Positions 1-5,928 of a stretch of 6,050 nt of DNA are shown piece after piece. This stretch comes from Comamonas sp. Its GTDB lineage: Bacteria > Pseudomonadota > Gammaproteobacteria > Burkholderiales > Burkholderiaceae_C. Both the position numbers and the translations under genes were made by a program. The notes below the pieces were generated by a model that was not told where the DNA came from, made no database searches, and saw nothing but the letters and a program-made list of their open reading frames with translations. The stretch lies in the NCBI GenBank assembly GCA_019236485.1, contig JAFAIY010000553.1:1-6050 (forward strand). Reading direction: 5' to 3'. Each line of letters opens with the position of its first letter. The stretch's first letter is position 1.

Positions 1-1083
1 CGGCAGCTCGCTGCGCAGCTGGGAATAGCGGTCGTCGCGCTGCTGCCAGATCGGAGCGATGGCGGAGGCGATCTCCGCATCGCTGGCGCCGCCGCGCAGC
101 AGGCCGCGCAGGTCCCAGCCCTGGCTGGCAAACAGGCACAGATAGAGTCGGCCTTCGGTGGACAGGCGTGCGCGGTTGCAGTCGCCGCAGAAGGCATGGG
201 TGACGCTGCTGATGACGCCGACCTCGCCCAGCTGCGGGTCGTGCCTGCCGGCCGCATCGGCATAGCCCCAGCGCACGGCGGTCTCGCCGCGCACGCTGGC
301 TTCCAGGGGCACCAGAGGCAGCTCGGCGCGCAGGCGCGCGATGACCTCGTCCGAGGGCAGGACCTCGTCCATGCGCCAGCCGTTGGTCGCGCCTACGTCC
401 ATGTATTCGATGAAGCGCAGCGTCACGCCCGTGCCGCGGAAATGTCTGGCCATGGGCAGGATCTGGTCGTCATTGGTGCCGCGCTTGACCACCATATTCA
501 CCTTGATGTGCGACAGGCCCGCGGCCTGCGCGGCCTCTATGCCGGCCAGCACGTCGGCCACGGGAAAGTCCACATCATTCATGCGGCGGAACACGGCGTC
601 GTCCAGGCCGTCGAGGCTTACGGTCACGCGGTTCAGGCCCGCATCCTTGAGCGCGCGGGCCTTGCGCGCCAGCAGCGAGGCATTGGTGGTCAGCGTCAGG
701 TCCAGCGGCTGGCCGTCGGGTGTGCGCAGCTCGGCCAGCTGGGCGATTAGGGTCTCGAGGTTCTTGCGCAGCAGCGGCTCGCCGCCCGTCAGGCGCAGCT
801 TGCGCACGCCGTGGGCCACAAACAGCCGCGCCAGGCGCGTGATTTCCTCGAAGCTCAGCAGCGAGCCATGGGGCAGGTACTGGTAGTTCTTGTCGAAAAC
901 TTCCTTGGGCATGCAGTAGTTGCAGCGGAAGTTGCAGCGGTCGGTGACGCTGATGCGCAAATCGTGCAAAGGCCGTCCCCATTGATCCTGCAGCCTTCCG
1001 GTGGGGGTCTGCAAGGTGTTGGGGACGATTGCGGGGCGAGACGCCGCACGCTCATCGACCAGGGGGATCACACGTTCTGCCAT
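1..1083 (-). CDS. moaA: GTP 3',8-cyclase MoaA (C-terminal end cut by the window edge)
   Basis: Radical-SAM enzyme that, with MoaC, converts GTP to cyclic pyranopterin monophosphate in the first step of molybdenum cofactor synthesis; cytoplasmic. The reverse strand is open for 361 codons from the ATG at 1083 to the window edge with no stop. Seen directly: the radical-SAM cluster motif CxxxCxxC at C50, C54 and C57; the SAM-binding GGEP at about 100-103; and the second, substrate-side 4Fe-4S motif CxxC-x13-C at C299, C302 and C316. The family normally ends in a Gly-Gly tail needed for activity; that tail would lie just beyond position 1, so only a handful of codons should be missing. About 40 residues precede the core, as I expect for Burkholderiales MoaA. 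GAGG lies only two bases before the ATG, so the ribosome site is weak. It lies 95 bp downstream of the DUF2889 gene on the same strand. No molybdenum-cofactor riboswitch was recognised upstream. Identity is very secure. Confidence 0.97.
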   Translation of the reverse strand, partial: MAERVIPLVDERAASRPAIVPNTLQTPTGRLQDQWGRPLHDLRISVTDRCNFRCNYCMPKEVFDKNYQYLPHGSLLSFEEITRLARLFVAHGVRKLRLTGGEPLLRKNLETLIAQLAELRTPDGQPLDLTLTTNASLLARKARALKDAGLNRVTVSLDGLDDAVFRRMNDVDFPVADVLAGIEAAQAAGLSHIKVNMVVKRGTNDDQILPMARHFRGTGVTLRFIEYMDVGATNGWRMDEVLPSDEVIARLRAELPLVPLEASVRGETAVRWGYADAAGRHDPQLGEVGVISSVTHAFCGDCNRARLSTEGRLYLCLFASQGWDLRGLLRGGASDAEIASAIAPIWQQRDDRYSQLRSELP

Positions 1084-1099
1084 GGCCTCGATTGTGCCG

Positions 1100-1131
1100 C
1101 AAGCCCGAAGTCCAGCCGGCAAGCGGGCTTG
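1100..1131. repeat. Inverted repeat upstream of moaA
   Basis: CAAGCCCG (1100-1107) and CGGGCTTG (1124-1131) form a perfect 8-bp inverted repeat around a 16-base spacer, 17 bases before the moaA start codon. There is no T tract on either side, so it does not look like an intrinsic terminator. In RNA it could form a stem-loop in the moaA leader. Whether it is functional is unknown. Confidence 0.4.
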
Positions 1132-1141
1132 TTTCGAATCC

Positions 1142-1178
1142 TGATTTTGATAGCTGCAGGCGCTTTGACAGCAGGCCT
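1142..1178. repeat. Partial copy of a Comamonadaceae-type dispersed intergenic repeat
   Basis: The stretch starting near 1145 contains TTTTGATAGCTGCAGGCGC. It closely resembles one arm of a short palindromic intergenic element (of the form TTTTGATAGCTGCTGGCGC followed by an inverted arm) that I recall as scattered between genes in Acidovorax, Comamonas and relatives. Here the second arm is degenerate and the element abuts the DUF2889 stop codon. The resemblance is from memory; copy number in this genome cannot be seen from one window. Confidence 0.45.
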
Positions 1179-1763
1179 TCAGGCCGGGTTGGTGGTCGGC
1201 TCGGCGGGCTGCCGCTGGAGAGGCTGCCAGCCCGCGAACTCGGGATAGAACGCGGCCACGCCGGGGCCGTTGAAGTCCCAGCCCATGCATTGGCCCAGAT
1301 GGCGCGGCGGCTGGCCCGAGCCATCGGTGTGAAACTGGTTGAGCACGGTGTGGAAGGCCGGTGTGGCCATGTTGAACAGCAGCTCGCGCAGATGGGTGCA
1401 GCCCACGACGCCGCCCAGCTTGTCCTGGATGGCGCGGCGCCAGCCGCGCGCGATGCAGCTGCCGACCATCTGCTGCATCGATCGCGTGGCCTCGGGGCAA
1501 TGGCCCAGAGGGTGGTCGTCCATGGCCGCATCTATCCCATGCACCACCATGTCCGCATCTATCGTCAGCCGTATCCACATATGGTGTATGGGCTGGCCCG
1601 CGGGAACCTGGCGCCGGCCGTGCAGCTCGATGTCGTAGGTCTTCTGGTCTATGAGTTCGGCTTCCACGTCCCACATGCCGTCGTCGCGGGCATAACCCCG
1701 GTATTTGACGTCGCGCATATGCATAGGAACCGGCTGGCGCTTGGCGCTGGAGGGCAGGGGCAT
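1179..1763 (-). CDS. DUF2889 domain-containing protein
   Basis: A 194-residue protein of unknown function, recognised as DUF2889 family, which is widespread in proteobacteria. Family-like blocks in order: a [17 protein letters not shown] segment (about 23-39); an [15 protein letters not shown] segment (55-69) followed by D..VVHGIDA; a [13 protein letters not shown] segment (117-129); and a C-terminal block GWDFNGPGV...YPEFAGW (161-179). His and Cys residues recur in these blocks (H60, H61, H75, C89, C122, H124, C159), which might point to a metal or active site, but no reaction is established. No signal peptide or transmembrane helix is visible, so it is probably cytoplasmic. The ATG at 1763 gives the N-terminus MPLP typical of the family; a weak GGA lies upstream. 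The antisense strand carries a long open frame, as expected in GC-rich DNA. It lies between the crp-type gene and moaA and has its own candidate promoter. Confidence 0.85.
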   Translation of the reverse strand: MPLPSSAKRQPVPMHMRDVKYRGYARDDGMWDVEAELIDQKTYDIELHGRRQVPAGQPIHHMWIRLTIDADMVVHGIDAAMDDHPLGHCPEATRSMQQMVGSCIARGWRRAIQDKLGGVVGCTHLRELLFNMATPAFHTVLNQFHTDGSGQPPRHLGQCMGWDFNGPGVAAFYPEFAGWQPLQRQPAEPTTNPA

Positions 1764-1842
1764 GAGCTATCCGTGGTGTGGCGGGCGATGGGCGCGGTCT
1801 CCATGAGAGCGGCGTCCCTGTCCGCCCATGATTCTGGTGCGG

Positions 1843-1859
1843 GCCGGGTTCAGCCCGGC
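1843..1859. other. Short GC hairpin in the leader of the DUF2889 gene
   Basis: GCCGGG (1843-1848) pairs with CCCGGC (1854-1859) around a 5-base loop. On the minus strand it lies immediately downstream of the predicted transcription start (about 1862), so it could form a stabilising stem near the 5' end of the DUF2889 mRNA. No T run follows, so a terminator for the upstream regulator gene is unlikely. Confidence 0.35.
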
Positions 1860-1868
1860 AAGCTTTCC

Positions 1869-1896
1869 ATTATCAAATAGGACGCCCGCCTGTCCA
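1869..1896 (-). promoter_or_regulatory. Candidate sigma-70 promoter for the DUF2889 gene
   Basis: Read on the minus strand: TGGACA (plus coordinates 1891-1896; 5 of 6 to TTGACA), a 16-base spacer, then GATAAT (1869-1874; 5 of 6 to TATAAT). The predicted start is near 1862, leaving a leader of about 100 bases before the ATG at 1763. This is the best -35/-10 pair seen in the window. It suggests DUF2889 (and perhaps moaA) can be transcribed independently of the regulator gene upstream. Confidence 0.55.
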
Positions 1897-1911
1897 GTAC
1901 CAGCGGGACAG
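1890..1911. repeat. Inverted repeat overlapping the -35 of the DUF2889 promoter
   Basis: CTGTCC (1890-1895) and GGACAG (1906-1911) form a 6-bp inverted repeat with a 10-base spacer. One arm lies within the predicted -35 hexamer. It could be an operator or a weak stem after the regulator's stop codon at 1946. No T tract follows on the minus strand. Confidence 0.3.
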
Positions 1912-1945
1912 CCAGCTTCTGGTCGCCACGCATCAACGTAGCACT

Positions 1946-2680
1946 TTAGCTAGCCGTGCGTATCTGGCCCGTGGTCGCCGCGGCCTTGAGGGCGGCCAGG
2001 TCCAGCACCTCCAGCTTGCCGCGCCGCAGCTGCAGCCAGCCGGCCTGCTGCAGCTCCTGCAGGATCTGGTTGGTGGTCTGGCGCGATAGGCCCAGCATGC
2101 GCGCCAGCTGCTCCTGCGACACGGCCAGCTCCCGGTGGGTGCGCAGGCGGTCGGCCCATTGTTCGTGGCCCAGGGCCATCTGCACCAGCCTGTGCATCAG
2201 GCGCTGCGGCGCGGGCAGCACGGTCTGCTCCTCGAGCGCGATCAGGCTGGCGCGCAGCTTGTCCGTCAGCAGCAGCGCCATATGCCTCCAGTACAGCGGA
2301 TGGGCTTCCAGCCAGTCGTGCAGAGGGGCGATGGGCATTTGCAGCAGCGCGCAGGCGGTGTTGGCATAGGCATCATGGGTGCGCGCCTGGCCGTCGAACA
2401 GCGCGATCTCGCCCAGCCACATAGGTGCTTCCACCAGCGTCAGCAAGGCCGTGCGCGTGTGTTCCTGCAGCGTGGCCGTGCCGGAGACGCTGAGCGAGCC
2501 GCGTGCCACCGCATACAGGCCGCAGGGAGCATCGCCGCGGCGAAACAGCCATTCGCCCGGGGCCAGAAAGCGCGGACGGGCCAGCGCCTGCAGCTGCGCG
2601 GCCAGCGCGGGCGGCAGTGCGCGAAACCAGCGGCCGGCCTGGACTATGGCCCAGAGCTCGGCGCTCGAGACCGTGAACAT
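1946..2680 (-). CDS. Crp/Fnr-family transcriptional regulator
   Basis: A 244-residue DNA-binding regulator. The N-terminal half (about 18-130) is a cyclic-nucleotide-binding-like beta-roll with the pattern PGEWLFRRGD, then APCGLYAVARGSL, then the phosphate-cassette-like GEIALFDGQARTHDA (90-104), where G90-E91 and R100-T101 match ligand-contact positions of CRP. A long dimerisation helix follows (about 127-150), then a Crp-type winged helix-turn-helix (185-227) with recognition helix SRQTTNQILQEL. Only two cysteines (C53, C110) are present, so it lacks the FNR-type iron-sulphur cluster. Ligand and targets are unknown. The start is uncertain: ATG at 2680 is chosen because family similarity begins there and it leaves room for divergent promoters; in-frame ATG at 2746 (266 residues) and GTG at 2803 (285) are possible, and none has a convincing ribosome site. 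Transcribed divergently from the DUF962/Mpo1-like gene. Confidence 0.9.
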   Translation of the reverse strand: MFTVSSAELWAIVQAGRWFRALPPALAAQLQALARPRFLAPGEWLFRRGDAPCGLYAVARGSLSVSGTATLQEHTRTALLTLVEAPMWLGEIALFDGQARTHDAYANTACALLQMPIAPLHDWLEAHPLYWRHMALLLTDKLRASLIALEEQTVLPAPQRLMHRLVQMALGHEQWADRLRTHRELAVSQEQLARMLGLSRQTTNQILQELQQAGWLQLRRGKLEVLDLAALKAAATTGQIRTAS

Positions 2681-2734
2681 GCTGCTGCGCTTGCGCGCAG
2701 AGGCCGGTGCGGTGGGCAAAACGGGGAACTCTTG

Positions 2735-2750
2735 TGTCGGTTGCATGACA
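2735..2750. promoter_or_regulatory. Candidate operator palindrome between the divergent genes
   Basis: TGTC (2735-2738) and GACA (2747-2750) are separated by eight bases, giving a 16-bp palindrome of the size a Crp/Fnr dimer uses. Just outside it 2733/2752 also pair, though 2734/2751 do not. It sits between the regulator and the DUF962/Mpo1-like gene, the usual place for an autoregulatory site. The half-site matches neither CRP (TGTGA) nor FNR (TTGAT) consensus. No clear -35/-10 pair for either divergent gene was found. Speculative. Confidence 0.25.
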
Positions 2751-2793
2751 GACGGCAAGGTTGAGGCTGCGCCAACATGCTCGGACAAGCCAC

Positions 2794-2800
2794 AAGGAGA
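2794..2800 (+). promoter_or_regulatory. Strong ribosome binding site of the DUF962/Mpo1-like gene
   Basis: AAGGAGA, close to the full anti-Shine-Dalgarno complement, lies seven bases before the ATG at 2808. It fixes the start of this gene within a longer open frame that begins at 2379. Confidence 0.85.
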
Positions 2801-2807
2801 CACAGCG

Positions 2808-3332
2808 ATGAAAACCCTAGTCGACCAGTTGTCGAACTATGCCGACTACCACCGCGACCCGCGCAACATCTTCACCCACTACCTAGGTGTGCCCATGATC
2901 ATGTTCGCCGTGATCGTGCTGCTGGCGCGGCTGGAGCTGGCCAGGATTGCGGGTTTTCCGGTGTCGCTGGCGCTGCCAGCGGCCCTGGCCGCGGCCGTCT
3001 ACTACTGGCGGCTGGACGCGCGCTACGGCCTGTTCATGACGGCGCTGCTGGCCGTCATGCTGGCCCTGGCCGCAGCGCTGGCGGCTCAGCCCCTGGGTTC
3101 ATGGCTGGCCTGGGGTCTGGGCCTGTTCGGCCTGGGCTGGGTGATCCAGTTCCTAGGCCATTACTACGAGGGGCGCAAACCCGCGTTCTTCGACGATGTG
3201 ATGGGCCTGCTGATAGGCCCGCTGTTCGTGGCGGCCGAGCTGGGCTTTGCGCTGGGGTTGCGCAAGGAGGTGCAGGCCGCCGTGGAGCTGCGCAGCGGCC
3301 CCGTGCGCCGGCGGGAAATGCTCAAGGCCTGA
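2808..3332 (+). CDS. DUF962 / Mpo1-like integral membrane protein
   Basis: A 174-residue membrane protein of the DUF962 family, which includes yeast Mpo1, an iron-dependent dioxygenase acting in alpha-oxidation of 2-hydroxy fatty acids. Family signatures seen: YHRDPRNIFTHYLGVP (14-29), with H15 and H24, and QFLGHYYEGRKPA (114-126), with H118; the conserved histidines are the likely metal ligands. Hydrophobic segments fall at about 29-42, 48-66, 75-93, 97-116 and 131-150, giving four to five membrane helices with short loops; the C-terminus is basic. The bacterial substrate is not established, so the dioxygenase role is by family analogy. The start is well supported: AAGGAGA at 2794-2800 lies seven bases before ATG 2808; longer in-frame extensions run into the opposite-strand regulator and are rejected. 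The divergent Crp/Fnr gene is a plausible regulator. Confidence 0.88.
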   Translation: MKTLVDQLSNYADYHRDPRNIFTHYLGVPMIMFAVIVLLARLELARIAGFPVSLALPAALAAAVYYWRLDARYGLFMTALLAVMLALAAALAAQPLGSWLAWGLGLFGLGWVIQFLGHYYEGRKPAFFDDVMGLLIGPLFVAAELGFALGLRKEVQAAVELRSGPVRRREMLKA

Positions 3333-3456
3333 GGCACTATGAAGAAGGTAGCGGCAGGCGCAGTCCGATAAAGGGCTTGGGACCGATCCGGCTTTTGAGG
3401 AGGCCGGGGCCGCCGCATCTTTCAAACATGTAATGCCAGCGTTAGGGTCATGCGCC
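3333..3456. other. Intergenic stretch after the DUF962/Mpo1-like gene
   Basis: No gene is supported here. One weak inverted repeat, CCGGC (3388-3392) and GCCGG (3403-3407), has a 10-base loop but no T tract after it, so it is a poor terminator candidate. A ten-codon frame from ATG 3339 lacks a ribosome site and is not called. Confidence 0.5.
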
Positions 3457-3462
3457 TAGAAT
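3457..3462 (+). promoter_or_regulatory. Candidate -10 element of ppa
   Basis: TAGAAT matches TATAAT at five of six positions and would place the transcription start near 3469, about 44 bases before the ppa ATG. No good -35 hexamer is found 16-18 bases upstream, so the promoter call rests on the -10 and its position only. Confidence 0.4.
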
Positions 3463-3472
3463 TGCGGGGTGA

Positions 3473-3492
3473 CCCCTAGTGGGGCTTTTTTT
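3473..3492 (+). terminator. Terminator-like hairpin with seven-T run before ppa
   Basis: CCCC (3473-3476), loop TAGT, GGGG (3481-3484), then C and seven T (3486-3492). The stem is short (4 bp) but all G-C. It could end transcription from the DUF962/Mpo1-like gene, or sit at the very 5' end of the ppa mRNA. An alternative pairing exists: the same CCCC can fold back on GGGG at 3466-3469. Confidence 0.45.
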
Positions 3493-3512
3493 GTTTTACC
3501 TGTTTGACCATC

Positions 3513-4040
3513 ATGTCTCTGAACAACGTGACCCCCGGCTCCAAGGCGCCCGAAGTCTTCAACGTCATCATCGAAATCTCGGCCAACTCCGCTCCCGTGA
3601 AGTACGAAGTGGACAAGGAAACCGGCTGCCTGTTCGTGGACCGCTTCATGGGCACGGCCATGCACTACCCCGTGAACTACGGCTATGTGCCCCAGACCCT
3701 GGCCGGTGACGGCGACCCCGTGGACGTGCTGGTGATGACTCCCTTCCCCCTGCCCAGCGGCGTGGTCGTGCCCTGCCGCGCCATCGGCATTCTGCAGATG
3801 GAAGACGAGGGTGGCGTGGACGGCAAGGTGCTGGCCGTGCCCACCCAGAAGCTGCTGCCTTCCTACGACAAGATCAACCACCTCAGCGACATCCATGAGC
3901 TGACGCTGCAGCAGATCGCCCACTTCTTCGAGCACTACAAGGACCTGGAAAAGGGCAAGTGGGTCAAGGTCCTGGGCTGGAAGGGCCTGGACGTGGCGCA
4001 CAAGGAAATCACCGACGGCATCGCCAACTACAAGGGCTGA
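3513..4040 (+). CDS. ppa: Soluble inorganic pyrophosphatase (family I)
   Basis: Cytoplasmic enzyme that hydrolyses pyrophosphate to two phosphates with Mg2+, pulling forward nucleic acid, protein and cofactor synthesis. The 175-residue protein is close in length and sequence to E. coli Ppa (about 175). The family signature DGDPVDV lies at 66-72, giving the metal ligands D66, D68 (by analogy) and D71. Other E. coli active-site residues have counterparts offset by one: E21, K30, E32, R44, Y56, D98, D103, K105, Y142 and K143. The segment [18 protein letters not shown] (136-153) is almost identical to the E. coli protein. ATG 3513 gives the family N-terminus MSLNNV; an upstream in-frame TTG at 3504 is less likely. 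There is no Shine-Dalgarno sequence; the leader is U-rich instead. A strong hairpin terminator follows at 4112-4143. Probably monocistronic. Confidence 0.97.
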   Translation: MSLNNVTPGSKAPEVFNVIIEISANSAPVKYEVDKETGCLFVDRFMGTAMHYPVNYGYVPQTLAGDGDPVDVLVMTPFPLPSGVVVPCRAIGILQMEDEGGVDGKVLAVPTQKLLPSYDKINHLSDIHELTLQQIAHFFEHYKDLEKGKWVKVLGWKGLDVAHKEITDGIANYKG

Positions 4041-4100
4041 GCTACGGCAGTCACGAGACTCTAACCTTGGGCGGCAGCAGGCCTGCGCCATCAAGGTCGA

Positions 4101-4106
4101 TACAAT
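4101..4106 (+). promoter_or_regulatory. Candidate -10 element of the chemoreceptor gene
   Basis: TACAAT matches TATAAT at five of six positions. A start near 4113 would place the following hairpin at the 5' end of the chemoreceptor mRNA. No -35 hexamer is found at normal spacing; TTGGGC at 4067-4072 is too far upstream. A sigma-28-type flagellar promoter was looked for by eye and not recognised. Confidence 0.35.
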
Positions 4107-4111
4107 TTGAA

Positions 4112-4143
4112 ACGCATCCGGTGTCTGCCGGGTGCGTTTTTTT
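4112..4143 (+). terminator. Rho-independent terminator after ppa
   Basis: ACGCATCCGG (4112-4121) pairs with CCGGGTGCGT (4128-4137) in a 10-bp stem with one G-U pair and a six-base loop, followed by a run of seven T (4137-4143). This is a textbook intrinsic terminator, 72 bases after the ppa stop. It also lies within the upstream region or leader of the chemoreceptor gene. Confidence 0.85.
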
Positions 4144-4145
4144 AT

Positions 4146-4158
4146 TGCCTGACAGGCA
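4146..4158. repeat. 13-bp palindrome in the chemoreceptor leader
   Basis: TGCCTG-A-CAGGCA is a perfect palindrome with a single central base, directly after the terminator T run and 32 bases before the start codon. It could be a small operator or, in RNA, a stem with a three-base loop. No regulator is known for it. Confidence 0.35.
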
Positions 4159-4190
4159 GTTGCAGTCAAAACAAAGTGGGGGAGAGTCGC

Positions 4191-5861
4191 ATGAGTTGGA
4201 GAATTTCGGACTGGCGCATCGGGACCAAGCTGGGGCTGGGCTTTCTGGCCCTAGTGCTTTTCTCTGCGCTGCTAGGTCTGGTGGCCTGGCTGCAACTCAC
4301 CCAGATTCATGCCGCTGGCATGACGGTGTCCGAAGTGGCCTTGCCCAGCGTTTACAACGCGGCCTCCATGCGCTCCGAGTACAACCGCCTGCGCCGCCAT
4401 GAGGCCGGGATTGCCACCGCGCGCACCCTGGTGGAGATAGAAGGCTATGAGCAGCAAAGCCAGCAGCGCTTCAAGACCATTGCGGCCCAGGAAAAAGTGC
4501 TGGAAGGGCTGATAGAAGGCGATGCGCTGCGCCAGTCCTATGCCGGCTATCAAAGCCTCAAGGCGCAGTTCGTCAAGCTGCATGAGCAGCTGCTGGCGCG
4601 CGCCCGCGACGGCAACTACAACACCGTGGACGACCAGGCCGCCATGGCCGACGAACTGGGCCTGTTTTTCGCCGGGGAGTCGGAAGCCGCGTTCAGCCAG
4701 CTGGCCGAGAGCACGGGCAAGTTCATGACGCTGCAGCTCGAGGCGGCAGCCCGGGCGCAGGAGGCGGAAAAAGCCAGTTTTGCGCTGGCCCGCTACTGGT
4801 TGCTGGCGACGCTGGCCCTGGTCATCGTGATCGCGGCCGGGGTCGGCCTGGCGATGACGCGCGCCATCACGGCTCCGGTGGCCACGGCCGTCCAATTCGC
4901 CCAGGGCGTGGCGGCGGGGCAGCTGGGCACCGTCATCAGCAACCAGCGGCGCGACGAAATGGGCCTGCTGCTGAATGCGCTCGAGGATATGCGGCGCCAG
5001 CTCGCATCCGTGGTGCAGGAAGTGCGCGGCAATGCCAACGGCGTGGCCCTGGCCTCGCGCGAGATTGCCCAGGGCAATGCCGATCTCTCGGTGCGCACCG
5101 AAAGCCAGGCCAGCGCTCTCGAAGAGACCGCGGCCTCCATGGAGCAGTTGGGCTCGACCGTGCGCCAGAACGCCGACAACGCCCAGGCCGCGAATCAGAT
5201 GGCAAGGAATGCCTCGGATGTGGCGGGGCGCGGCGGCGCCGTGGTGGCCCAGGTGGTGGACACCATGAAGGGCATCAACGACAGCAGCCGCCAGATCGCC
5301 GACATCATCGGTGTCATCGACTCCATCGCTTTCCAGACCAATATCCTGGCACTGAATGCGGCCGTGGAAGCGGCCCGTGCCGGTGAGCAGGGCCGCGGCT
5401 TTGCGGTGGTGGCCGGCGAGGTGCGCACCCTGGCCCAGCGCAGCGCCGAGGCGGCCAAGGAAATCAAGCAGCTGATCACCGCCAGCGTGGAACGCGTGGA
5501 GCAGGGCTCGCAACTGGTGGACCGGGCCGGCGCGACCATGACCGAGATCGTCGGCGCCATCGGTCGCGTCACCGATCTCATGGGTGGCATCAGCTCCGCC
5601 AGCCACGAGCAGAGCCAGGGCGTGGCCCAGGTGGGCGAGGCGATCTTGCAGATGGAACAGACCACCCAGCAGAACGCGGCCCTGGTAGAGCAGAGCGCGG
5701 CGGCCGCCGATTCGCTGCAGCGCCAGGCCCAGGCGCTGGTGGACTCCGTGGCCGTCTTCAAGCTGGCCGGCCAGGATCAGGGATTTGCGGCTTCGGCCAT
5801 GGCTGCCAGGCCGGCCGGGGCTAGCAGGCCGGCCCGGATAGAGGCCCAGGCCTTGCTCTGA
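4191..5861 (+). CDS. Methyl-accepting chemotaxis protein (Tsr/Tar-like transmembrane chemoreceptor)
   Basis: A 556-residue inner-membrane chemoreceptor that senses a periplasmic ligand and controls CheA/CheW signalling to the flagella. Layout: short cytoplasmic N-terminus, TM1 (about 14-34), periplasmic helical-bundle sensor (36-200), TM2 (202-222), HAMP (223-275), then the long cytoplasmic coiled coil. Methylation sites fit the consensus at 307-316 (E311, E312) and 496-505 (E500, Q501). The hairpin tip (about 372-425), with [20 protein letters not shown] and then [14 protein letters not shown], is nearly identical to E. coli Tsr, so CheA/CheW contact is expected. The C-terminus ends in EAQALL with no NWETF-type tether for CheR/CheB. 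The ligand cannot be told from sequence. ATG 4191 is chosen because GGGGAGAG at 4179-4186 precedes it; the longer frame from TTG 4107 would start inside a terminator. Monocistronic, with a terminator after it. Confidence 0.95.
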   Translation: MSWRISDWRIGTKLGLGFLALVLFSALLGLVAWLQLTQIHAAGMTVSEVALPSVYNAASMRSEYNRLRRHEAGIATARTLVEIEGYEQQSQQRFKTIAAQEKVLEGLIEGDALRQSYAGYQSLKAQFVKLHEQLLARARDGNYNTVDDQAAMADELGLFFAGESEAAFSQLAESTGKFMTLQLEAAARAQEAEKASFALARYWLLATLALVIVIAAGVGLAMTRAITAPVATAVQFAQGVAAGQLGTVISNQRRDEMGLLLNALEDMRRQLASVVQEVRGNANGVALASREIAQGNADLSVRTESQASALEETAASMEQLGSTVRQNADNAQAANQMARNASDVAGRGGAVVAQVVDTMKGINDSSRQIADIIGVIDSIAFQTNILALNAAVEAARAGEQGRGFAVVAGEVRTLAQRSAEAAKEIKQLITASVERVEQGSQLVDRAGATMTEIVGAIGRVTDLMGGISSASHEQSQGVAQVGEAILQMEQTTQQNAALVEQSAAAADSLQRQAQALVDSVAVFKLAGQDQGFAASAMAARPAGASRPARIEAQALL

Positions 5862-5903
5862 GCTAGGGTCTGGCGGCAGAGCCCCGCAAGAGAGCTCCCA
5901 CTC

Positions 5904-5928
5904 ACAGGCTGCAGTTGCAGCCTGTTTT
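5904..5928 (+). terminator. Rho-independent terminator after the chemoreceptor gene
   Basis: ACAGGCTGC (5904-5912) and GCAGCCTGT (5917-5925) form a perfect 9-bp stem with loop AGTT (or 10 bp with a two-base loop), followed by four T (5925-5928) and a T-rich stretch. It lies 42 bases after the chemoreceptor stop codon. Confidence 0.8.

Noticed and set aside
196..750. 184-codon plus-strand open frame across moaA
   Set aside because: Antisense to the conserved MoaA core including the cysteine motifs; the translation has no domain.
1084..1178. Molybdenum-cofactor riboswitch upstream of moaA
   Set aside because: The gap is only 95 bases and partly occupied by a dispersed repeat; I could not recognise the multi-helix Moco RNA pattern.
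1029..1880. 283-codon plus-strand open frame antisense to the DUF2889 gene
   Set aside because: Its translation shows no recognisable domain, and the opposite strand encodes a clear DUF2889 protein; long antisense frames are expected in GC-rich DNA.
2379..2807. N-terminal extension of the DUF962/Mpo1-like frame
   Set aside because: It overlaps the opposite-strand regulator gene, and the strong AAGGAGA site defines the ATG at 2808.
3339..3371. Ten-codon frame (MKKVAAGAVR) after the DUF962/Mpo1-like gene
   Set aside because: Very short, with no ribosome site and no sign of selection visible in one sequence.
3456..4169. 237-codon minus-strand open frame across ppa
   Set aside because: Antisense shadow of the inorganic pyrophosphatase, with no ribosome site and no family resemblance.
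4107..4190. N-terminal extension of the chemoreceptor from TTG 4107
   Set aside because: It would begin inside the ppa terminator hairpin and add residues unlike a receptor N-terminus; ATG 4191 has a good ribosome site.
4272..5606. 444-codon minus-strand open frame across the chemoreceptor gene
   Set aside because: It is the shadow of a highly conserved chemoreceptor; the predicted protein is a His/Gly/Ala/Arg-rich low-complexity translation without a domain.
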